A DNA stretch of 64,000 nt, from the NCBI GenBank assembly GCA_019914945.1, contig CM034099.1:9933001-9997000 (forward strand). Reading direction: 5' to 3'. This document shows positions 54,963 to 64,000 of the stretch, one piece after another; the stretch's first letter is position 1, and every line of letters starts with the position of its first letter. Under the pieces are notes generated by a model. The model worked only from the letters and a program-made list of their open reading frames with translations, ran no database searches and was not told where the DNA came from. This DNA is from Typha latifolia. Lineage: Eukaryota > Streptophyta > Magnoliopsida > Poales > Typhaceae. The translations under genes and the position numbers were made by a program.

Positions 54963-56275
54963 ATCTGGTATCAGAGCAGGCGAACCTTAGACCTTCATTA
55001 ATGGTTGAAATAAAGAAGATGACATCAATAAAGAGACCTTTGGAGAGCACACCGACAAGGGAAGACTCAATCCATGATGACCATAACCATGAAGCTGATT
55101 CCTTTGGAGTGACCACGGCAGGACCGAGTCAACCAACGTCCATGGGTGTGAATATGGGCTTGGCGGATGAACTTAGGGGCACTTTCCAAATATTGCTGCA
55201 TAGAGTTGACGCAATTCAAAAGGATCATAATGATTTAAAGGAATATGTCATGAACTGATTGGGTTCGTCATCTCCTCGACGACGATTAGAGCCTCAAGAA
55301 GGACCAGCGCTAGGACCTCATCAAACTGATACCCCACAGATCTAGGTGCGTCATGTGAGTGTCAATGATCCTCTCTTACCTATGCCTAAGACCGGCGATG
55401 GTGGAACCCGAGAGGCGTGCGGCATCGGTGCTCTTCGTCGATGAGGAGGATTTAGAGAAGGTGATCATCATGCACAAAAGGTTTAGACCTGAACTAAGGA
55501 TTTTTCACGAACTCGACAATGCTATTCGGGGGGAGAGTCGCACGCTTGGACTTTCTAAAATTTTAAGGCGGTGATCCAACGGATTGAATGTCTCAAGTTG
55601 AACAATATTTTGATTGTCAAGGGACAGCGGAGGATGCAAAGGTCTAGATGGCAAGCTTTCACATCCAGGGAATGGCATTGCATTAGTACAATTGATTATT
55701 CGTGGGAGGATTTACCAGTTGGGCTGACTTCTATAGGAGGATTACACGCAGATTTGGGATAGTGGTATATGAAGATTTTGCTGCCACATTAAGCAAGATA
55801 GTTTAGAGGACGACCGTATTGGAGAGCCAAGCTAACTTTGATAGAGTTAGTGATCGTCGTGAGCCACCTTGGCGCGAACCGACATTGATGAGCACATTTA
55901 TTATAGGGCTACGAGAGGAGATACAAGTGAATGTTCATGCTCTTTGTCCTACTACTCTTGAGGAGGCCGTTGAGAAGGCCGTCAGGATGGAGCAAAAGCA
56001 TAAGACTGTAAAGATGGCAGCGAAAACTAATTGGGGCAATCGAGATGGGCGGTTTGCACCTAGAACACCGGCTGGAAATTCTGCGGGTTCGAAGACAACA
56101 ACCAAAGTACTAGATCACGACCACCTTTGAGACCTTCCGATGTTAGAGGAGGCACAAGACCCCCGTTCTGACTCTCACACCTGCCTAGATGGAGGAGCAA
56201 AGAGCGAAGGGCCTTCACTTTTGATGCGATGAACGTTTCACCCCCGGTCATTGGTGTTCTAATTCGATCGGGAGT
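54963..56275 (+). pseudogene. gag: Group 2 gag remnant, copy 2
   Basis: Frames 54920-55258 and 55819-56130 parallel copy 1. Differences include one extra G near 55530 and a short indel near 56100 that shifts the frame after GSKTTT. The zinc knuckle has the same stop for Cys as copy 1, so that stop predates the duplication. Confidence 0.85.
54966..54977 (+). other. Primer-binding site, intact in copy 2
   Basis: TGGTATCAGAGC, canonical. Copy 1 reads TGGTATCGAGC here, so the difference lies in a motif whose true sequence is known from the family. Confidence 0.9.
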
Positions 56276-56755
56276 GTGATGCTCATTGACGATCTCGAGG
56301 AGGTTGATGAGGTTGTTGATGATGGGGAGTGTCTAGAGGAGGCCCATGAGGAGGCCGTTGAGAAAGGCATGGAGGAAGATATCCGAGCTGAAATATTGAT
56401 ACATGCATATTCGAGTACTTCTGCGCCGAGGACATTACGGATAGACAGACTCGTTAGAAAGCATTCTGTGCACATCCTCATCGATTCAGGGAGTACACAC
56501 AATTTTTTAGATGAGAGATTAGTGAGGAGATTGGGTTTGGATGTCGAACCGACCATGGGATTTGACATTGCTATTACAAACGGCACGAAGCTTAAGCGGA
56601 GAGCTTGTGTCGCCGGGTTAGTATACAGGTGCAAGGACACGACATCATTGTGGACTTATATCCGTTGGCACTGTGAGGAGTGGACATTGTCTTTGGCACT
56701 CAGTGGTTACAGAGTTTGGGACCCGTCATATTTTATTTCTAGAGCATGTGGATGA
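56276..56755 (+). pseudogene. pol: Group 2 protease, frame open in copy 2
   Basis: A single 159-codon frame from the acidic linker to VHILIDSGSTHNFLDERLVR and beyond, where copy 1 is frameshifted by one base. The region after TNGTKLK reads in a wrong frame in both copies. Confidence 0.85.
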
Positions 56756-57421
56756 AATTTAAATAAGGAAACAAATATGTGCGGCTTGATGGCATTCGGT
56801 CTTCGCCGATTCTGCGATGCGGCCTATGGTGGGGCTGCCTTATGCGTATGATTTGGCCTATATTCTTCAGTTAGGACTAGTAGGAGATGAGCCTCAAATG
56901 AGTTCAGGTACTACCATTGAATTGTCTAATTTATTAGATAACTTTTCTAGACTATTTGAGGAAACATAGGAGTTACCACCGAGGTGAACGACGCACCATC
57001 GCATAGAGATTGTACCCGGTGCTACACCAACACCGGATAAGACAAGATCGCTGCTTCTCTCACTTCTTTGTTGAAGAATGACTCTTTTAGATTAACGGAT
57101 GAAGCCACTACAGTCTTTGAAAATCTAAAAAGAGCAATGACGACGGCACCCATTTTAGCTCTACTGGACTTCACTAAAGAGTTCCTTGTGAAATGTGATG
57201 CATCGAGAGTTTGCATATGAGTTGTAATAATGCAAGGAGGACGTTCCATTGCCTATCTTAGCAAGACTTTATCACAAAAATCTCAGCAATTATCGACTTA
57301 TGAGAGAAAAATGTTGACAATTCTACATGTGGTGATAAATTTGAGGCCTTATTTGATCGGTAGATGATTCATTATACAAACTGATCAAAGGAGTCTTCCA
57401 TACTTTATGGGACAGCGTATA
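56756..57421 (+). pseudogene. pol: Group 2 RT linker fused to RNase H, copy 2
   Basis: Same RT-core deletion as 5190-5838, with the same stops. Confidence 0.8.
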
Positions 57422-57448
57422 TAATATGATCTCCACTTTTGGCCAATG

Positions 57449-58427
57449 TGATACGATTCGGACTTCACCGACGTCGTCTCGAGCATGGATTCACTTTAGG
57501 AGTGTTTTTATTTCATGTTTTAGTGTTTAATTTCCATTAAAATAAGTTTTCTGTAAGTCGCGTTCGAACGTGGGTGGAGTGAGTTCGAATGCGGTTTGTG
57601 AACGGGGTTGTGAACGTGGTGAAGAGAATGTACTATGCGTTCGAACGCACTGTGAACGCCTGCATTGCGTTTGCAAATACCGACAGGCGCGTTCGATCGC
57701 GCGTTCGAACGCCTGCATCGCGTTCGCAAATCCAGAAGAGCGAACTCGGTGCGTTCGAACGCAGTCGGGCGAGTTCGAACGCGGTCGACGAAAATTGTGT
57801 TTTTAGGGTTAATTTGAGTTATTAGTTAGCCTATAAAAGGATGTGGTAGGCAACCAAATTGATTATTGATTATTGAGATTGAGTTTTGCCTTGCCTCTTT
57901 CGTCTTCTTCGCTCCCGTTCTCTCAATCCCCGGTGACGCCGCTTCTAACCTCCCTCGTCCGGCTAATCACCCTAGTCCCTTAGGGGTGGCCCTCTTCTAC
58001 CCCTTCGTCCAATCTATCCAACACTTGCCCTAATCCTTCCATCAACCACAACCCTTCCACCATCACTTTTCACCGGTGCCACCACATTACCACCGGTCCA
58101 CCTTCAATCACCATTACCTAGGATCACGTGCCTCCATCCACGGATCCAAAACAGACCATCTGACCTTTGTCCACAAATCGGACGATATCTCGAGATCCCC
58201 ACATCCGATTCGCCTGCAACTAGATTTGTTGGAAAGCTCTTTTCTGGGGCTACAACATATCAGAGTTTCACGTCGATCCGACGGCGGCATATTTCGGGAT
58301 CTTATTTCAAAGTTCCGTGCTAGATCTAGTCCAGATCAAGAATCGGAAGAGATCGACCATTCACCAAAAAGGCGAGATCGTATCAAGCTGGTATCAGAGC
58401 TCCATAGACAGAGGCGTGATCGTATCA
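57449..58427 (+). repeat. Solo group 1 LTR, TSD CAATG, copy 2
   Basis: 979 bp, flanked by CAATG at 57444-57448 and 58428-58432. It was already solo before the duplication, as copy 1 is solo too. Confidence 0.95.
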
Positions 58428-58678
58428 CAATGCTCGATCTATTTCTATTTTCCGATCTGAATAAGATTTGACATAGAACTTTGAAAATAGATCCTGAAAG
58501 ATTCAGCCATCGGATTGACGTGAAATTGTGATATGTTTTATTTCTCGAAAAGTGCATTCCAAAAAATTTAGTATCAAGCAAATTGAACGGTGGGATCTCG
58601 AGATATTGTCCAATAAGTAGATGAATATTAGGGAGTCCGTCTTTTGATCCGTGGATGGAGGCAGGAGATCCTTGATGA

Positions 58679-59394
58679 TGATACGAACCCTCTTTTGGTG
58701 CTATGGCTCTGATACCAGATTGTTACGATCTTGCACGGAACTTTAAGATAAGATCCCGAAATATCCCGCCGTTGGATCACTGTGAAATTTTGATATGTTG
58801 TAGGCCCGGAAAAGAGCTTTCCAACGGATCTAGTTTCAGGCGAATCGGATTTGGGGATCTCGAGATATCGTTCGTTTAGTGGACGAACGTCAGGATACTC
58901 TGTTTTTGGATTCCGTGGATGAAGGCACGAAATCCTGGGTAATGGTGGATTGTGGAGGGCCGGTGTTGATGGGGTGGCACCGGTGTAAAAGTGATGGTGG
59001 AAGGGTTATGGATGATGGAAAGGTTAGAGATAGCGATGGATAAATTGGAAGAAGGGGGAGAAGAGGGCCACTCCTAAGGGACTAGGGTGATTGGCCTGTC
59101 GAGGGAGATTAGAAGCGGCGTCGCCGGGGAGATTGAGGGAACGAGAGCGAAGAAGACGAAGGAGGCAAGGCAAACTCAATTCTCAATATTCAATTCCTAA
59201 TTTTGGTTGCCCTACACATACTTTTATAGGCTAACCAACAACTCAATCTTATCCTAAAACACAATCTTATCCTAAAACTCAATCTTATCCTAAAACACAA
59301 TCTTATCCTAAAACTCAATCTTATCCTAAAACTCAATCTTATCCTAAGGTAAATCCAAACTCGAGACGACGTCGGTGAAGTCCGAATCGTATCA
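58679..59394 (-). repeat. Solo LTR at the GATGA site, copy 2
   Basis: 716 bp with GATGA at 58674-58678 and 59395-59399, at the exact site of the full element 7096-11464 in copy 1. It has six 17-bp units and the 42-bp PBS extension (58679-58720). It matches the left LTR of copy 1 at CGGAACTTT and GGCCTGTC and the right LTR at the repeat number and GTCGGTGAAG, as expected of a crossover product. Confidence 0.95.
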
Positions 59395-59738
59395 GATGAT
59401 GGTGGAGGATGGTGGACCGGCGATAATGGGGTGGCACCGATGAGTAAGTGGAGGTGGAAGGGTTATGGATGATGGAAGGTTAGGACAAAGTGATAGATAG
59501 ACTGGAAGAAAGGGGAGGAGTGGGTCACCCTAAGGGACTAGGGTGAGTGGCCGATCGAGGGGGGGTTAGAAACGGCAACGCTGGGGAACGAGAGAACGGG
59601 AGAGAAGAAGACAAAGAAGACAAGGGAAAACTCAATTTATTCAATAATGATTCTATGGTTGCCATCCACACCTTTAGAGGGTAACCAAACAATTCAAAAA
59701 TGGCAATTATGTGCGAACGCGATGTAGGCATTCACAGG

Positions 59739-60391
59739 CACGAGCTCCTGAGCTTGAAGACGATGAGTTCCGGTCCTTGGATCGGAGAGGAGGGAATGTG
59801 CCATGGGGGAATATTTCCGCGATAATGGAATGCACGCATTAATTATATATGATGATCTAAGTAAACAGGCGGTGGGTTCAAATCCTGTCTCCGCAACATT
59901 TTTTTGTTCAAAAAAAAATGTCATTAATTACTAAGTAACCAAATACGGAAAAAAGTAGCGATGCGAGATACGTAAGAACCCGGGGTGGGTGAACCCTCAT
60001 AGATATCAGGTGCCCACATATATCGAGTCTCAGTCTGGACCGGGTCATAAAGTGGCACATATAATAGGCTGTATAGATAGGCTGAATTTTATTGAAAAAA
60101 GGGCCTGGCTGCTTTGTCTTCAGTCTGTTGTTATTCCAGATTGACTCGCTTCGGTTGAGTGAGTACTCCCTTCGCTCAAACAAAGGGACTCACTGCAGCT
60201 CAAACACCTGCACTTGACTCGCTTCACCAATAGCATAGACTCTGTCAGTCGAGGAGATCTGATCAGCAGGTACGAGGGGAAGGTCTTACTGAAACAACTA
60301 CATGCTTAAAAGCTTCCTTTTGTCGGTTGATCTTCTTTGCTAGCATCTGACTGTGAACGTGTCCTCCACATACACTGCAATGTGCCTCTTG
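59739..60391. other. Organelle-like DNA inserted in an LTR, copy 2
   Basis: Same block as 11810-12461. Differences between the copies cluster at CAG/CTG: CTCAGTCTGG against CTCGCCTGG, TTCCAGATT against TTCCGCATT. The tRNA 3' fragment is at 59874-59897. Confidence 0.55.
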
Positions 60392-60585
60392 TGAACGCAC
60401 ATTTCACACTTTCTGTATATGCAAACCCGATGCAGACGTTTACAAGCACGTTCGAACGCGGTGCGTTCGAACGTGACATATAGAAAACTTATTTTTCTAT
60501 GAATTAAATACTAAAGTAAGAATAAAAGACACCCCTAAAGTGTATCCATGCTCGAGATAATATCGGTGAAGCCCGAATCGTATCA

Positions 60586-62065
60586 ATCCACCACGTTTTC
60601 GCAACCTTGTCCTGAAGGTGTGAATTTGGGGAAGCGATCCATGATATCTTAGACTCGTCAGTGGGCTTGCCTAGCCACTCGATCAACACTTTTGTCTCCA
60701 ATATGGATCCATGGTGTCTTCTCCTATGGCCTAAGACTCGGAACCGGTTCAGCTAGGCCATCTTCCTCTATTGGTTCGGGCAAGGCCGAACCCACCACAT
60801 GGTTAGGCCCGATCTGGACCTTCAATGTTGATAAATGGAAAACCGGATGGATCTGGGTTCCTTTGGGTAGGTCCAATCGGTAAGCCACTGGACCGATTCG
60901 TTGTAGCACTCAGTATGGACCATAGTACTTGTGACCCAACTTCTGGTTCAAAATTGGCCTCAAAGTAGATTGCCGATATGGTTGAGCTCGAACAAACACC
61001 AATTGACTCACCTCAAACTCTCGCTCGCGTCGGCTTTTATCATGAGTCTGCTTCATGCGGTTTTGGGCTAATGCTAAGTGAATCATGAGCCGTCTCAAGG
61101 TTTTATCTCGATCCGCAAGTTCCAAGTCAAGCTCGGTCCGATCAGCCGCCGCGAGTCTATCGTAGGCACACAAGACAGGGCGAGTGCGCCCATAAACTGC
61201 CTCAAAGGGGGTCATGTCGATGCTAGAGAGATGAGCTATATTGTATGACCACTCTGCCCATGGAAGGAATTTGACCCAATCCTTTCGTCGGTCTGCCACA
61301 AAGCATCGCAAGTATTACTCTAGTCCGCGATTGATCACCTCGATTTGGCCATCCGTCTCTGGGTGATAAGCTGAACTAAGATTGACTCGAGTCCCTTGCA
61401 ATCTGAAGAACTCAGACCAAAAGTCATGGATGAAGATGCAATCCCAGTCTGACACGATCGTCCTAGGCATCCCATGCAAGCGTGCCACTGCCCGAACAAA
61501 AATTTCAGCAACCTTTTTCGCTGAAAACAGGTGCGACAATGCTATGAAATGAGCATATTTGCTCAGCCTATCCACTACAACGAACACCACCGATTGTCCT
61601 CAAACCTCCGGCAGCCCCTCGATGAAGTCCATGGAGATGTCCTCCCAAATATGCTCTAGTATAGGTAGTGGTTGTAACAGTCCATTTGGGTTTGAGCATC
61701 TCAGATTTGACTCATTGGCAGATTTAGCATTCACATACATATTTCTTCACGTCCGACTTCATCATTGTCCACGTATAGTTTTGGGCCAGCCACTTGTAGG
61801 TACGTAAAACCCCTTCATGGCCTGCTATAGGAGTATCATGGAAGTGTGCCGCCAATAGTCTCTATAGCTCTTCATCTGCGGGTACCTTCATCCGCCCGCG
61901 TCGAGTACCAACCCGTCGTGCTCCTCGTGCTCGGGGTGGCTTGATGTGTTCTCTCTTAGCTCCTCCATGAGTTGGACCAGATCACTATCCTCTGCGCTGG
62001 CTCTCTGCGGATCTGAGAAAAAAAGAAAAAAGCGGGTGCTGAGGAAGAAACGAGCTCACTTTCAT
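60586..62065 (-). pseudogene. pol: Integrase and chromodomain, copy 2 (core open)
   Basis: The frame 61315-61590 is an open integrase core: VDRLSKYAHFIALSHLF, PRTIVSDWD and AYHPETDGQIEVINRGLE give Asp, Asp and Glu of the DDE triad. The next frame (60910-61311) continues after a stop. The chromodomain stub is at 60630-60710. Copy 1 has this core broken. Confidence 0.9.
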
Positions 62066-62690
62066 CCCCTACACTTGGAAGTTCAATCAGTGGTTGATTT
62101 CCATTTAGTAGCACTCTCCGGTCATTTCTCTAAAATGTCAATGTGAGGTCACGGGCCCTAACCTTCGTAGCCATTGAGTCCTCAAGACAATATTGGCACC
62201 TCGCAAGGCCAACGGATAAAGATCCAATGTGAAAGTTTGGTCTTGCACCTTCAATTCCACACCTTCACAAATAAAATCTGCCTACAATGTGGTGCCATCT
62301 CCAATCGTCACATCAAACCCGTCCGTGGGTTCTGAGTTGAGCCCAATCTTTCTAAGAAGCCTCTTATCAATGAAGTTGTGGGTGGACCCGGTGTCGATCA
62401 AGATTCTCACTGTGGTTTTCTTGACTACGTTGTTCACTCGCAAAGTCTTCGGCGCGGCTGTCCCTGAATAAGCGTGGAGGGAGATTTCGGCTATCATGTC
62501 CTCCAGCGGTGGCTCCTTAGCTACTCCTCCTTACTGTCTAGCCACTCCCTCTTCCTCAGCAATCTCATCCTCAGCCTCTTCCAATCCGTCTATTAGCATC
62601 ACTGATTTCATCGGTTTAGCGCAGCGATGTCCGGGTACAAATTTCTCATCATAGTGAAAGCATAAGCCTTTGGCTCTTCGTTCCTCCACT
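62066..62690 (-). pseudogene. pol: Protease, copy 2
   Basis: The frame 62282-62497 has ILIDTGSTHNFIDKRLLRK. The junction to the RNase H tail lies near 62065, as in copy 1. Confidence 0.8.
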
Positions 62691-63320
62691 TGAGTAGGTG
62701 TGAGTGCTCATCTCGGACCTCTAGGTGTGTACCTCACATCTTGGGAGGGCTTCATGGGTGCTCGAGGAGGCACCATTGCAGTAGCGGTTCTTGGTATGTC
62801 AGTAACACTTCTTGCCGCTTTGGTTGGTTGAGCTGGATTGCGGCTTCCTTAGCTTGTCCAGCTCTGTTTGAGGTGTAACTTCATGGCTCAATGTTTGTCT
62901 TCCATGAGTATTGCATCTTCGAATGCCTCCTTTAAGGTTCTAGGCCTTAAAGCCCTCACGTCGGCTTGTATGTCTCCCCACGGCGTGAAGATGAAAGTTT
63001 GCAAAGTTGCCGATCCGTCCATGGGGGTTGGAATCGGCTACTTATCCTCTTAAATTCTTCTTTGTATGCCCCAACCCTGGTCCTTTGCACCATCTTTGAG
63101 GGGAGAGCGTCAAAGTTTTCATACCCCGACGCTCCCAATCGTCGCATGATATCGGTGCAAAAGTCAGCCAAAGTTTCAATCGTCTCATGGGCATTGGCTG
63201 CTCAAAACCAATGAAGCGCCCCATCTTCAAGGTGGAAGCTCGCAAGCATCACATAATATTCTTCCGCTGTACCACAGTACGCGAAGAATTGTTCCGCCCT
63301 ATATAGGTAATCGATGGAGC
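62691..63320 (-). pseudogene. gag: Gag remnant, copy 2
   Basis: Matches 14761-15385. The open frame is shorter (62956-63171) owing to an indel near 62998, at CTG in copy 1. Confidence 0.85.
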
Positions 63321-63948
63321 TTTTGGTGTGTTTGAACGCGATCAGGCGCATTCAAACGCGATCGGCGAGATCCTCTAGAATTAGGGTTACATATTATTTT
63401 AGGACTTGTTGGCTAGTCTCTATAAATATGTGGATGGCAGCCAACTTCAGAATGCTATTGGAATATTGATTTCTTGCCTCTCCCTCCTCTCTCTTCACCA
63501 TCCTTCCATATCTACCGTTGGCAAGTTTTCTCCTAAGTTCTAATCTCCCTCGATTTGTCGAGCCACCCCTCTTCTTTGGAATCACGACCACTTTGTTCCC
63601 TTCATCTACATCCTTTAACCACATCCACAATCCACCTTCATCTCCATACCCATCCATAACCTTAACATCCACTCCACCTGTCACCACCACCATCACCCAT
63701 ATTATTCTATATTTACGTCCTTGCTACAGTTTGAATCTGCGAAGGACATAAATACAAAAGTTGTAGATCAGGAAGTTACGGATCTAACCCAATTTGTTTT
63801 ATAATTTTATGGCTACCGGAGAATATCTGACGAGTATTTTCCCATGGGTGTATGGGCTGATTCCTGTAATATATTCAGATCTTGAAGGAATCGTTGCATA
63901 GCCTATCATTGGTATGAGAACTCATCAATTTGGTATCAGAGCTTATCA
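63321..63948 (+). repeat. Group 2 LTR, 5'-truncated, copy 2
   Basis: Matches 15386-16012, including the single 21-bp PBS unit (63928-63948). Gag leader follows to the window end. Confidence 0.85.
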
Positions 63949-64000
63949 ATTTGGTATTAAAGCTAGGTTAACCTCAGACCTCCATTAATTGTTGAAAAAA

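Larger units (their letters stand above)
57422..60585 (-). repeat. Group 1 LTR broken by three insertions, copy 2
   Basis: The pieces 57422-57448, 58428-58678, 59395-59738 and about 60392-60585 correspond to those of copy 1. Insertions: solo LTR, second solo LTR, organelle-like block. Confidence 0.85.
51561..64000. repeat. Large direct duplication, copy 2
   Basis: Second copy of 1-16060, same orientation, running off the right edge. It contains a solo LTR in place of the GATGA element, and small differences often at CAG/CTG sites. Confidence 0.95.

Noticed and set aside
1..64000. A defence, toxin, biosynthetic or other gene system
   Set aside because: All recognisable coding sequence is gag or pol of gypsy elements; no other conserved gene cluster is visible on either strand.

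Overview
The window looks like repeat-dense plant nuclear DNA, made almost wholly of decayed Ty3/gypsy LTR retrotransposons of the chromovirus type. I see no intact host gene. The plant assignment rests on tRNA-iMet-type primer sites (TGGTATCAGAGC) next to LTR ends, gag-protease-RT-RNaseH-integrase-chromodomain order, 5-bp target duplications, and a plastid-like tRNA 3' end in an organelle-like insert. Species cannot be named from this.

Two related LTR groups recur. Group 1 LTRs begin TGATACGAT, end ATCGTATCA and are about 0.7-1.0 kb. Group 2 LTRs begin TGATACAYTTAGTTA and end near ACCCATCA. A third, unrelated type (TGTAACACCCG) occurs as a 1.72-kb solo LTR with ACTCG duplications at 29258-30977. 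Most coding segments are frameshifted, and nearly every element has lost a different block of pol.

Layout: 1-16060 is copy 1 of a long direct duplication. It holds a non-coding LTR element (to 2622), a group 2 element (2623-5838), a group 1 LTR (5839-12654) broken by a solo LTR, by a full 4.4-kb element and by organelle-like DNA, then a minus-strand element (12655-15385) and the start of another group 2 element. 16410-19925 is a scrambled patchwork of group 2 pieces. 19926-22612 is gene-free, AT-rich and then purine-rich. 22613-31067 holds head-to-head pol fragments and the TGTAACACCCG solo LTR. 31068-34409 is a group 2 element cut off in RT by a chimeric minus-strand element (34410-38557). 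38558-41201 holds integrase and LTR pieces. 41202-51875 is a minus-strand element (H) that carries a complete plus-strand element (N, 45141-50669) nested in its gag. 51561-64000 is copy 2 of the duplication and runs off the window end, as copy 1 runs off the start.

The most informative comparison is between the two copies. At the same site, with the same GATGA target duplication, copy 1 keeps a full element (7096-11464) and copy 2 has only a solo LTR (58679-59394). The remaining differences fall strikingly often at CAG/CTG versus CG, which suggests that part of the apparent divergence and frameshifting is methylation-linked consensus error. Other notable signals are LTR ends extended by tandem units that contain the primer-binding site, an integrase-less subfamily represented by two elements nested in one another, swapping of the U3 promoter module, and a hairpin array in the 29258-30977 LTR.
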